13,688 nucleotides of DNA from Flavobacteriaceae bacterium (GTDB lineage Bacteria > Bacteroidota > Bacteroidia > Flavobacteriales > Flavobacteriaceae). Position 1 is the first letter of the stretch. Each line of letters opens with the position of its first letter. The position numbers and the translations under genes were made by a program. The notes below the pieces were generated by a model. The model made no database searches. It worked only from the letters and a program-made list of their open reading frames with translations, and was not told where the DNA came from. Shown here one piece after another: positions 6,301 to 13,688 of this stretch. The DNA lies in the NCBI GenBank assembly GCA_002693605.1, contig NZQO01000034.1, positions 1 through 13,688 of the forward strand, given 5' to 3'.

Positions 6301-7569
6301 TTACCCTTCGGTCATCTGTGCCAATTTTGCCTTCATTTCCTTGAACTTAGCGTCCTGTCCCAACTGACTGTAAATATTCATCAGGGTTCGAACCAGTTCC
6401 ACATTATCCTTTCTAAGCTGTACGGCCTTTTCCAAATATGGTAGTACTTCACTGTACAATTGCTTGCGCTTTTCCTTAAGCTGGTCATATTTTTTATTAT
6501 CGGCGGCAGAGGTTCCCAAATTGTTCATTTCTTCTACAATTTTAGCCTCCTGCTTCAATTTCATGGCAGCTACGTTTATAAGTGCCAAGGCATAATCTGG
6601 ATTGAGCTCGATTGCCTTATTATAATATTCAAGTGCCTTATCTTCTTCGCCAACGGCCGCACTACTTACACCTAAATTGTAATATAATTCGGGGTTATTG
6701 GGGTCTGATGCCACAACTTCCTCCATTAACTGTCGGTACCTGTCCATATCCTCCATCTTATAGGCCAAATCTGCCTCGGCACGAATCAGGGTGATATCGT
6801 CTGGATTTTCGGCCCTTGCATCTTTCATAACCGCTAGGGCTTTTTGATCTTCTCCTTTGCTAGTATAGATTAAGGTAACATTTCTTAGAATGTCGCCTCT
6901 TACAGAAGCAGCCATCCGTTCGTCCGGATTTGTGTACTGACCGCTCAACATGCTGGTAGAACGATCTTGCTCAGTCGCAAAGGTTACAGTTTCTCCCGTT
7001 TCAATATCGGTCGCGACAAATTCCTTTTCGATGCCCGTGTAACCCATATCCAACAATTTCAGGTAATATTCAAGGGCATTGTCATAATTCTGGGCATTTA
7101 CCGCGTTGCCAGCGGCAAAATACAAATCGGATGTATCTCTCTTAGTAAGCATATAGCTGGTATACAACTTTTCTGAAGCGGTGGCGAAATTTTTCGCATT
7201 TTGATCGCTTACCGCACTGTTTACCAATGCCACACGCAAGTTTTGCAGGCCATTGTTTGCACGTTGGGTAAATTCGCTATCGGCATTCAGTTCAATCGTC
7301 TTGTTGAATGCTTCCCCAGCGATTTTAAGTTTTGCAAAATCACGGGTACCGGCATCGGCAAGGTAGGTTTCTCCCTTAACCACGTAAAATTGGGCCTTTA
7401 GCTCGGCATCGGCACTGGCGATACTCGTTTCGGCTTCATTTAGATAAGACATTGCCTCGGCAACATTTTTATCCTGAATTGCCTTTTCGGCCTTTCTTAC
7501 TTCTTTTTTTTGTCCAAATGAAATAGCGGAAATCAAAATAGCCCCGGCTACTAATATTTGTTTTTTCAT
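6301..7569 (-). CDS. Secreted tetratricopeptide-repeat protein
   Basis: 422 residues. The N-terminus MKKQILVAGAILISAISFGQ is a Sec signal peptide with cleavage likely after Gly19, so the protein is exported, probably to the periplasm. The rest is almost wholly helical. Clear TPR units include about 147-176 (AGNAVNAQNYDNALEYYLKLL), 225-254, 258-290, 293-326 (the best match: YYNLGVSSAAVGEEDKALEY, ending in NPDY) and 370-404. A charged region around 335-370 may be a coiled coil. TPR proteins act as protein-binding scaffolds; no enzymatic domain is seen and the partner is unknown. The gene begins 15 bases after the gyrA stop on the same strand, so it is probably expressed from the gyrA promoter. 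Its transcript ends at the bidirectional terminator. Confidence 0.9.
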   Translation of the reverse strand: MKKQILVAGAILISAISFGQKKEVRKAEKAIQDKNVAEAMSYLNEAETSIASADAELKAQFYVVKGETYLADAGTRDFAKLKIAGEAFNKTIELNADSEFTQRANNGLQNLRVALVNSAVSDQNAKNFATASEKLYTSYMLTKRDTSDLYFAAGNAVNAQNYDNALEYYLKLLDMGYTGIEKEFVATDIETGETVTFATEQDRSTSMLSGQYTNPDERMAASVRGDILRNVTLIYTSKGEDQKALAVMKDARAENPDDITLIRAEADLAYKMEDMDRYRQLMEEVVASDPNNPELYYNLGVSSAAVGEEDKALEYYNKAIELNPDYALALINVAAMKLKQEAKIVEEMNNLGTSAADNKKYDQLKEKRKQLYSEVLPYLEKAVQLRKDNVELVRTLMNIYSQLGQDAKFKEMKAKLAQMTEG

Positions 7570-7584
7570 TGTTTAGAGTTTAAT

Positions 7585-10113
7585 TTATTCGTTGTTATCG
7601 GTTTGTTCTTCGTTTGTATCAAGAGTAGTGCCAGAAGCATCCACGTCCATTTCAGATAGATCTTCTACGTCCTCCTCTTCATTCTGCACCTTGGCAACTG
7701 CCGCAATGGCATCATCCTCACGCACTTTAATAAGGCGAACGCCCTGCGTGGCCCGGCCCATGACGCGCAACTCATCTACTGCCATGCGGATGGCAATACC
7801 AGATTTGTTAATAATCATTAATCCGTCGCTATCGCTTACGTTCTTGATAGCCACTAATTTACCTGTTTTTTCGGTAATATTAATAGTTTTCACGCCTTTT
7901 CCACCTCGGTTGGTAATTCGGTAGTCATCTAGGGTAGAGCGTTTTCCGTAGCCTCTTTCGGAGACCACCAAGATATCCGATTCGTCGTCGTTGATTGCTA
8001 TCATTCCCACTACTTCATCATCCTTGCTTCCGAGCGTAATCCCGCGAACACCAGAGGCATTTCTACCCATTGGTCGGGTTTTTTCCTCTTCGAAGCGAAT
8101 GGCCTTGCCTGAACGAACCGCCAGCATTACATGGCTATCGCCCGTGGTAAGTTTCGCCTCCAGCAGTTCGTCTTCGTCCTTGATTGTAATGGCATTAATT
8201 CCATTTGCCCGAGGTCTCGAATACTGCTCGAGTGGCGTTTTCTTGACCTGTCCTTTTTTGGTAGCCATAATAACGAAGTGGCTGTTTATATACGCTTCAT
8301 CTTTCAGGTCCTGGGTACAAATAACGGCCTTCACCTTATCATCCGGCTCGATATTAATCAGGTTTTGAATGGCTCTTCCCTTGGAAGTTCTACTTCCTTC
8401 CGGAATTTCAAATACGCGCATCCAGAAACATTTCCCCTTTTGGGTAAAGAATAGCATGTACTGATGATTGGTTCCTACAAAAAGATCTTCGAGGAAGTCC
8501 TCATTTCGCGTAGCACTGGCCTTTGAGCCAACGCCGCCGCGGTTTTGGCGCTTGTATTCAGAAAGTGAGGTTCGTTTAATGTAACCTGCATGCGAAATGG
8601 TAATTACCACTTGCTCGTCGGCAATTAAATCGGTAATACTTACATCGCCGCCAGCATACTCAATTACCGAGCGGCGATCGTCACCGTATTTCTCCCGAAT
8701 TTCCTCCAGTTCTTCGCGAATGATTTGCATACGGCGCTCCTTCTTGGCAAGAATGTCCTTATAGTCTTCTATAGTGGCCATCAACTCCTCATACTCCGAG
8801 CGAAGCTTATCTTGTTCCAGCCCCGTAAGTTGGCGTAAGCGCATCTCTACGATTGCCTTGGCCTGGATTTCTGAAAGTTCAAAGGTGTCCATCAATTTCT
8901 GGCGGGCCTCGTCGGCATTCGATGAGGCTCTAATAAGTGCTATTACCTCGTCAATATTATCGGAAGCAATAATGAGCCCTTCCAAGATATGGGCTCGTTC
9001 CTCGGCCTTTCTCAGTAGATATTCGGTGCGGCGTACCACGACCTCGTGGCGGTGTTCCACGAAATGGTGAATCAATTCCTTTAAGTTGAGCAATTGCGGC
9101 CTTCCGTGTACCAATGCGATATTGTTTACACTGAAACTGGACTGAAGCGCCGTATACTTGTAAAGCGTATTCATTACGATATTGGGTATCGCGTCGCGCT
9201 TCAAGATATATACGATGTGCATTCCGTTACGGTCAGATTCGTCCCGAATGTTGGAAATGCCCTCTATTTTCTTCTCGTTAATTAGGTCGGCCGTTTTCTT
9301 GATCATATCGGCCTTGTTGACCTGATATGGAATTTCGGTCACGATAATACATTCGCGTCCGTTTACTTCCTCAAACGACGCCTTGGCGCGCATCACCACG
9401 CGGCCGCGGCCCGTATGGAACGCCTCCCGAACTCCTTCGTACCCATAAATAGTTCCGCCAGTTGGAAAGTCGGGCGCCTTAATGTGCTGCATTAAGCCGT
9501 CAATATCTATATCATTATCCTCAATATACGCAATGGTGCCGTTCACTACCTCGGTAAGGTTGTGTGGGGGCATATTGGTGGCCATACCCACGGCAATACC
9601 CGATGCACCGTTAATGAGCAAACCAGGCACGCGTGTTGGTAAAACGGTCGGTTCCTCAATGGTATCGTCGAAATTCAATTGGTGGTCTACGGTTTCCTTA
9701 TCGATATCGGCCAGCATATCTTCCGATATCTTTTGCATTCTTGCCTCGGTATATCGCATTGCCGCCGGGCTATCCCCATCGACCGAGCCAAAGTTACCTT
9801 GCCCATCAACCAACATATAGCGAAGGCTCCATTCCTGTGCCATCCGCACCATCGCGTCGTACACCGACGTATCCCCGTGCGGGTGGTACTTACCAAGCAC
9901 CTCCCCTACGATTCTTGCTGATTTCTTATGCGAGCTATTTGCACGAACACCCAGTTCGTGCATTCCAAAGAGTACCCGGCGGTGTACCGGTTTCATACCG
10001 TCGCGCACATCGGGAAGGGCACGTGACACAATGACCGACATCGAATAATCGATGTAGGCCGATTTCATTTCATCTTCAATATTAATAGGAATCAGTTTTT
10101 CACCTTCAGCCAT
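7585..10113 (-). CDS. gyrA: DNA gyrase subunit A
   Basis: 842 residues, normal for Bacteroidota. With GyrB it introduces negative supercoils using ATP, by breaking and rejoining DNA through the catalytic Tyr121 (AAMRYTEAR). The breakage-reunion domain spans about 8-490 and the C-terminal beta-pinwheel about 500-805, followed by an acidic tail (811-842). The quinolone-determining region reads [13 protein letters not shown]: Thr82 stands at the E. coli Ser83 position and Asp86 at Asp87. The GyrA box at its usual place in blade 1 is QNRGGVG (523-529), lacking the Lys of QRRGGKG, while a second NRGGKG occurs at 735-740. GyrA rather than ParC is supported by the retained box, the acidic tail and the full pinwheel. 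The start [17 protein letters not shown] matches family N-termini. It is divergent from clpC and leads a unit with the TPR gene. Confidence 0.98.
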   Translation of the reverse strand: MAEGEKLIPINIEDEMKSAYIDYSMSVIVSRALPDVRDGMKPVHRRVLFGMHELGVRANSSHKKSARIVGEVLGKYHPHGDTSVYDAMVRMAQEWSLRYMLVDGQGNFGSVDGDSPAAMRYTEARMQKISEDMLADIDKETVDHQLNFDDTIEEPTVLPTRVPGLLINGASGIAVGMATNMPPHNLTEVVNGTIAYIEDNDIDIDGLMQHIKAPDFPTGGTIYGYEGVREAFHTGRGRVVMRAKASFEEVNGRECIIVTEIPYQVNKADMIKKTADLINEKKIEGISNIRDESDRNGMHIVYILKRDAIPNIVMNTLYKYTALQSSFSVNNIALVHGRPQLLNLKELIHHFVEHRHEVVVRRTEYLLRKAEERAHILEGLIIASDNIDEVIALIRASSNADEARQKLMDTFELSEIQAKAIVEMRLRQLTGLEQDKLRSEYEELMATIEDYKDILAKKERRMQIIREELEEIREKYGDDRRSVIEYAGGDVSITDLIADEQVVITISHAGYIKRTSLSEYKRQNRGGVGSKASATRNEDFLEDLFVGTNHQYMLFFTQKGKCFWMRVFEIPEGSRTSKGRAIQNLINIEPDDKVKAVICTQDLKDEAYINSHFVIMATKKGQVKKTPLEQYSRPRANGINAITIKDEDELLEAKLTTGDSHVMLAVRSGKAIRFEEEKTRPMGRNASGVRGITLGSKDDEVVGMIAINDDESDILVVSERGYGKRSTLDDYRITNRGGKGVKTINITEKTGKLVAIKNVSDSDGLMIINKSGIAIRMAVDELRVMGRATQGVRLIKVREDDAIAAVAKVQNEEEDVEDLSEMDVDASGTTLDTNEEQTDNNE

Positions 10114-10374
10114 AAAATATTCTCTTTAATTACAGTTATAATTCTAATGAAGCAATATACACTATTTCGTAGGTTTGAAAGGGGTTTAGCGAGGGTATTA
10201 TTCACTTTTTTATTAACAAATTTTAACGTCAAATCGGTTGATAACTAACGGCTTCTTTGTTTTGTTTTCAGTAAGTTTTTTTGTCCTTTTACTACTAACC
10301 ACAATAGCAAGGCATGGTTTTTGCCTAGTTATAGTAAATTTTAGTATTTTTAGACAGATAGGAACCGCAAGATT
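10114..10374. promoter_or_regulatory. gyrA-clpC divergent intergenic region
   Basis: 261 AT-rich bases separate the two divergent starts and must hold both promoters. For clpC, TTG at 10321-10323 and TATTTTTA at 10345-10352 (21-base spacer, one mismatch to TAnnTTTG) lie 22 bases before the start. For gyrA I see no convincing TAnnTTTG; the nearest is TATATTGC on the minus strand at 10160-10153. I see no strong inverted repeat, CIRCE element or other operator that would indicate heat-shock control of clpC. Confidence 0.45.
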
Positions 10375-12927
10375 ATGGATGATAATTTTTCCCCAAGAGT
10401 AAAAGATGTAATAGCCTACAGCAAAGAAGAAGCGCTGCGTTTAGGTCACGATTTTATTGGTACTGAGCATTTAATGCTGGGGCTGCTGCGCGACGGAAGC
10501 GGTAAGGCCGTATCTATCCTGAACGCCTTAGAGGTAGACCTAAACCACTTGCGCCGTAAGGTTGAGATTCTCAGCCCCGCTAATCCGGCGAACACCACCA
10601 CGCCCAATGATAAAAAGAACCTACACCTAACCCGTCAGGCAGAAAGGGCATTGAAAACCACGTTCCTGGAGGCCAAGCTGTTTCAGAGTACATCCATAAA
10701 CACGGCACATTTGCTGCTGTGTATACTCCGTAACGAAAACGACCCTACCACGAAGTTGCTGAACAAGATGAAAGTAGATTACGATGGGGTTAAAGACCAA
10801 TTTAAGATTATGATAGCAAACGATGATGATTATATAGACACCCCCAGCGCCGAATCTTTTTCGAGCGATGACGATGCTGCTTCGGAAGATGCCGGACGCG
10901 AAAATCTCTTTGGAAGCAGTACTGCAAAATCGAATAAAAAATCGAAAACCCCCGTGCTTGATAATTTCGGTCGCGACCTAACGGCTCTTGCCGAGGACGG
11001 CAAGTTAGATCCCGTAGTGGGCCGCGAAAGCGAAATACAACGGGTGTCGCAAATATTAAGCCGGAGAAAGAAAAACAATCCTCTCTTAATTGGAGAACCC
11101 GGCGTGGGTAAATCGGCTATTGCCGAAGGGCTCGCCCTTCGAATCGTGCAACGGAAGGTATCCCGCATATTGTATGACAAGCGGGTCGTCACGCTCGATT
11201 TGGCGAGTTTAGTTGCCGGCACCAAGTACCGGGGACAGTTCGAGGAGCGCATGAAGGCGGTTATGAACGAACTTGAAAAGAACGACGATGTAATTTTGTT
11301 TATAGATGAAATCCATACCATCGTAGGCGCCGGCGGTGCCACGGGGTCTTTGGATGCTTCCAATATGTTCAAGCCTGCCTTGGCGCGGGGTGAAATACAA
11401 TGTATTGGCGCAACAACATTAGATGAATACAGGCAGTACATTGAGAAGGACGGTGCCCTCGAGCGACGCTTTCAGAAGGTATTGGTAGAGCCCACCACGG
11501 TTGAGGAAACAATCGAAATTCTGAACAACATCAAGGAAAAATACGAGACCCACCACAACGTAAAATATACCGATGAAGCCATCGCGGCCTGCGTAAAGCT
11601 CACCAATCGGTATATGACGGATCGCTTCCTTCCAGATAAGGCAATTGATGCGCTGGACGAAGCCGGGTCGCGCGTTCATATTACCAACATTCACGTGCCA
11701 GAGAAAATATTGAAGATCGAGGCCAAGTTGGAAGAAGTGCGCGAACTTAAGAACTCTGTGGTAAAGAAACAGAAGTATGAGGAAGCCGCCAAACTTCGCG
11801 ACGATGAGAAAAACCTGGAGAAGGACCTCGCCACGGCACAAGAGCAGTGGGAAAAGGAATCTCAGTTGCATAAGGAAACGGTAGACGAAGAAAATGTCGC
11901 CGAAGTTGTCTCCATGATGACGGGCGTGCCGGTAAACCGAATAGCACAGACCGAGAGCAACAAATTGGCTGCACTACCCGATCGTATAAAGGGCAAGGTG
12001 ATTGGTCAGGACGAGGCCGTTGCCAAGGTGGTAAAGGCCATTCAACGAAATCGCGCGGGCTTGAAAGACCCAAACAAGCCTATTGGCTCGTTTATATTTC
12101 TGGGGCAAACCGGTGTGGGTAAAACGCAGTTGGCCAAGGTGTTGGCGCGCGAATTGTTTGACTCTGAAAATGCCCTTGTGCGTATCGATATGAGTGAGTA
12201 TATGGAAAAATTTGCCATCTCACGCCTAATCGGAGCACCTCCTGGGTATGTAGGATATGAAGAAGGCGGTCAATTAACCGAAAAAATCAGGCGAAAGCCT
12301 TACGCGGTAGTGCTTTTGGATGAAATTGAAAAGGCTCACCCGGATGTCTTCAATATGCTGTTACAAGTATTGGACGACGGTCAGTTAACCGATAGCTTGG
12401 GCAGAAAGATCGATTTTAAGAACACGATTATCATAATGACCTCTAACATTGGGGCACGTAAGTTGAAAGACTTTGGACAGGGAGTAGGTTTTGGCACCGC
12501 GGCCAAGCAAAGCCAGGCCGACGCCAATGCCAAGAGCATTATAGAAAATGCCCTAAAAAAGGCGTTTGCACCAGAATTTCTAAACCGAGTTGATGACGTT
12601 ATGGTGTTCAATCCGTTGGAGCGAGAAGACATTCACAAAATTATCGATATTGAGCTGGATAAACTTTTCAACCGTATAGATGACCTTGGGTATCATTTAA
12701 CGCTTAGCGAAAAGGCAAAGGATTTTATTGCCGATAAAGGCTTCGATAAGGATTACGGTGCAAGGCCCTTGAAGCGTGCCATTCAAAAGTACATTGAAGA
12801 TACGTTAGCCGAGGAAATCATCAATTCAAAATTGAACGAAGGCGATACAATTTTGATGGATTTAGATGAAAAAACGAATGAGCTTACCGTGAAGATTACT
12901 AAGCAAAAAAAAGCGACCGAGTCTTAA
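10375..12927 (+). CDS. clpC: ATP-dependent Clp protease ATP-binding subunit ClpC
   Basis: 850 residues. A AAA+ unfoldase that threads substrates into ClpP in the cytoplasm. The Clp N domain (about 3-145) has two repeats. A Ser/Asp-rich linker (150-192) leads to D1 with Walker A GEPGVGKS (240-247), Walker B DE (311-312) and pore Tyr285 (KYRG). The middle region (about 445-490) carries a UVR-like segment, [16 protein letters not shown], which marks ClpC rather than ClpB. D2 has Walker A GQTGVGKT (577-584), Walker B DE (649-650) and pore Tyr625 (PGYVGY). The ClpP-docking tripeptide VGF is at 704-706, so it is a protease partner and not a stand-alone disaggregase. The C-terminal Clp domain is complete. 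It is monocistronic by its terminator at 12951-12980. No mcsA/mcsB/ctsR neighbours of the Firmicutes type are present. Confidence 0.97.
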   Translation: MDDNFSPRVKDVIAYSKEEALRLGHDFIGTEHLMLGLLRDGSGKAVSILNALEVDLNHLRRKVEILSPANPANTTTPNDKKNLHLTRQAERALKTTFLEAKLFQSTSINTAHLLLCILRNENDPTTKLLNKMKVDYDGVKDQFKIMIANDDDYIDTPSAESFSSDDDAASEDAGRENLFGSSTAKSNKKSKTPVLDNFGRDLTALAEDGKLDPVVGRESEIQRVSQILSRRKKNNPLLIGEPGVGKSAIAEGLALRIVQRKVSRILYDKRVVTLDLASLVAGTKYRGQFEERMKAVMNELEKNDDVILFIDEIHTIVGAGGATGSLDASNMFKPALARGEIQCIGATTLDEYRQYIEKDGALERRFQKVLVEPTTVEETIEILNNIKEKYETHHNVKYTDEAIAACVKLTNRYMTDRFLPDKAIDALDEAGSRVHITNIHVPEKILKIEAKLEEVRELKNSVVKKQKYEEAAKLRDDEKNLEKDLATAQEQWEKESQLHKETVDEENVAEVVSMMTGVPVNRIAQTESNKLAALPDRIKGKVIGQDEAVAKVVKAIQRNRAGLKDPNKPIGSFIFLGQTGVGKTQLAKVLARELFDSENALVRIDMSEYMEKFAISRLIGAPPGYVGYEEGGQLTEKIRRKPYAVVLLDEIEKAHPDVFNMLLQVLDDGQLTDSLGRKIDFKNTIIIMTSNIGARKLKDFGQGVGFGTAAKQSQADANAKSIIENALKKAFAPEFLNRVDDVMVFNPLEREDIHKIIDIELDKLFNRIDDLGYHLTLSEKAKDFIADKGFDKDYGARPLKRAIQKYIEDTLAEEIINSKLNEGDTILMDLDEKTNELTVKITKQKKATES

Positions 12928-12950
12928 GGTACGATTCTTAATTAGTAAGC

Positions 12951-12980
12951 AAGGAGACCCAAATTGGGTCTCCTTTTTTT
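12951..12980 (+). terminator. Intrinsic terminator of clpC
   Basis: A perfect 8-bp stem, 12953-12960 (GGAGACCC) with 12966-12973 (GGGTCTCC), extendable by two A-T pairs, has a 5-base loop and is followed by seven T (12974-12980). It lies 23 bases after the clpC stop. Confidence 0.93.
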
Positions 12981-13100
12981 CTTATTAAATTCTCAAAAAA
13001 GCGAGGTTATTAGGTCGTTATCAGAAAAACTTCAACCGAAAAATACCTGTTATGGTTTTTATTTGTACCTTTTTACAATACTAACAAACCTATAGATTTA

Positions 13101-13472
13101 ATGCCTACCCACCTTACCCTCGAATTTTGCAGTTTCGAGGTTCACGAAAATTATGTAGTTGTGGTTATGAATGAAGGAATTACGGTGAGCCCTGAGCATA
13201 ATGATATTTTACTGAATGTATCAACGAAATACTTCAAGAACCGAAACTTCGGATACATTACCCACAGAAAAAACTCTTATTCGGTAGATCCCCGCATCTA
13301 TTTTGAGACCTCCAAAATTGAAAACTTGGTAGCATTTGCCGTTGTATCTAGCGAGGAAATTAAAATGTGTACTACTGATTTGGAAAGGATTTTCCTGAAA
13401 AAACCATTCCAACATTTCGAGAGCCTTAGCGCTGCGAAAGTGTGGGTGCAAAGCGTTATCGACGTCCAATAG
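13101..13472 (+). CDS. Small STAS/SEC14-like hypothetical protein
   Basis: 123 residues, soluble, with no signal peptide or membrane segment. The pattern (FCSFEVHENYVVVVMNEG, then YFKNRNFGYITHRKNSYSVD, then NLVAFAVVSSEE, and an amphipathic C-terminal helix AAKVWVQSVI) resembles a family of flavobacterial proteins annotated as STAS/SEC14-domain or SpoIIAA-like, which alternate strands and helices over about 120 residues. That family is poorly characterised and I assign no function. The conserved-looking core is the HRKNSYSVDP stretch (residues about 55-64). The start is the only ATG near the beginning of the frame and no Shine-Dalgarno is visible. The gene stands between the clpC terminator and the convergent lyase gene, whose stop is only 9 bases away, with no terminator between them. 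Confidence 0.8.
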   Translation: MPTHLTLEFCSFEVHENYVVVVMNEGITVSPEHNDILLNVSTKYFKNRNFGYITHRKNSYSVDPRIYFETSKIENLVAFAVVSSEEIKMCTTDLERIFLKKPFQHFESLSAAKVWVQSVIDVQ

Positions 13473-13481
13473 ATTAAATTT

Positions 13482-13688
13482 CTACGCGAATAACAGATCC
13501 TTGTCTACCCCGAAAGATTGAAGGAACGCCACTGCTGCGTGTATATCATCGGCAAGAAGGCGATCTTCGTCAACAAAAGGTGCGGTTTCCCTAAATGCTA
13601 CCAATAAAGATTCTAAGAAAGGCGAAGTTTTCTTTGGCCTTCTAAATTCCATGGCCAGGGACGCATTCAAAAGTTCAATCGCCAAGAC
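13482..13688 (-). CDS. Aromatic amino acid (histidine) ammonia-lyase, C-terminal fragment (5' partial)
   Basis: The minus-strand frame is open from the window edge to TAG at 13484-13482, giving 68 C-terminal residues; the start lies beyond the window. The pattern ELLNASLAMEFRRPKKTSP, then FLESLL, RETAPFVDEDRLLADDI and a terminal helix, resembles the C-terminus of histidine ammonia-lyase (HutH) and related lyases, where ELLxAxQAxxFRRPxKSSP and DRxxxxDI recur. HutH removes ammonia from histidine to give urocanate using an MIO cofactor. The cofactor-forming ASG triad and the active-site Tyr are outside the window, so substrate type (His, Tyr or Phe) cannot be read here. A TTG within the visible part is not a start, as the frame continues upstream of it. 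Assignment rests on remembered family patterns over a short stretch. Confidence 0.62.
   Translation of the reverse strand, partial: VLAIELLNASLAMEFRRPKKTSPFLESLLVAFRETAPFVDEDRLLADDIHAAVAFLQSFGVDKDLLFA

Noticed and set aside
9633..10034. 133-codon plus-strand open frame opposite gyrA
   Set aside because: Antisense to the most conserved part of gyrA, rich in Arg/Pro/Tyr, with no recognisable domain or start signal.
10830..11441. 203-codon minus-strand open frame opposite clpC
   Set aside because: Mirror of the ClpC linker and D1 coding sequence; Ser-rich composition follows from the codon use on the real strand.

Overview
The window is chromosomal housekeeping DNA from a member of the Bacteroidota, almost certainly the family Flavobacteriaceae. 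The signs are a TTG/TAnnTTTG-type promoter, tRNA genes without an encoded CCA end, few Shine-Dalgarno sequences, lipoprotein and secretion signals ending in SC or SFGQ, and protein sequences that read like flavobacterial GyrA, ClpC and PgpH-type HD proteins. I see no transposase, phage gene, CRISPR array or abrupt change in composition.

Layout, left to right. Positions 1-672 hold the 3' end of a THUMP-like class I methyltransferase. A strong promoter (752-782) then precedes three tRNA genes, Ser(GCT), Pro(TGG) and Arg(TCT), with a terminator-like hairpin between Pro and Arg. A minus-strand pair follows: a 50-residue YqaE/Pmp3 membrane protein (1822-1974), easily missed because of its size, and an acidic lipoprotein (1203-1781). 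Next is a membrane HD-domain phosphohydrolase of the PgpH (c-di-AMP phosphodiesterase) type. It is divergent from a two-gene plus-strand unit, a biosynthetic/degradative thiolase and a cytoplasmic NlpC/P60 peptidase. That unit ends at a bidirectional terminator (6249-6281) facing a minus-strand unit of gyrA and a secreted TPR protein. Divergent from gyrA, across 261 bases, is clpC, which ends in a clear terminator. The right edge has a 123-residue STAS-like orphan protein, convergent with the 3' end of an aromatic amino acid (histidine) ammonia-lyase gene that runs off the window.

The genes cover unrelated core tasks: RNA modification and translation (methyltransferase, tRNAs), DNA topology (GyrA), protein quality control (ClpC), nucleotide second-messenger turnover (HD protein), acyl-CoA metabolism (thiolase) and peptidoglycan peptide cleavage (C40 peptidase). 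I found no convincing new multi-gene system. The points most worth a second look are the small YqaE gene paired with the DVD-repeat lipoprotein, the hairpin inside the tRNA cluster, the thiolase plus signal-less NlpC/P60 pair, and the gyrA plus secreted TPR pair.
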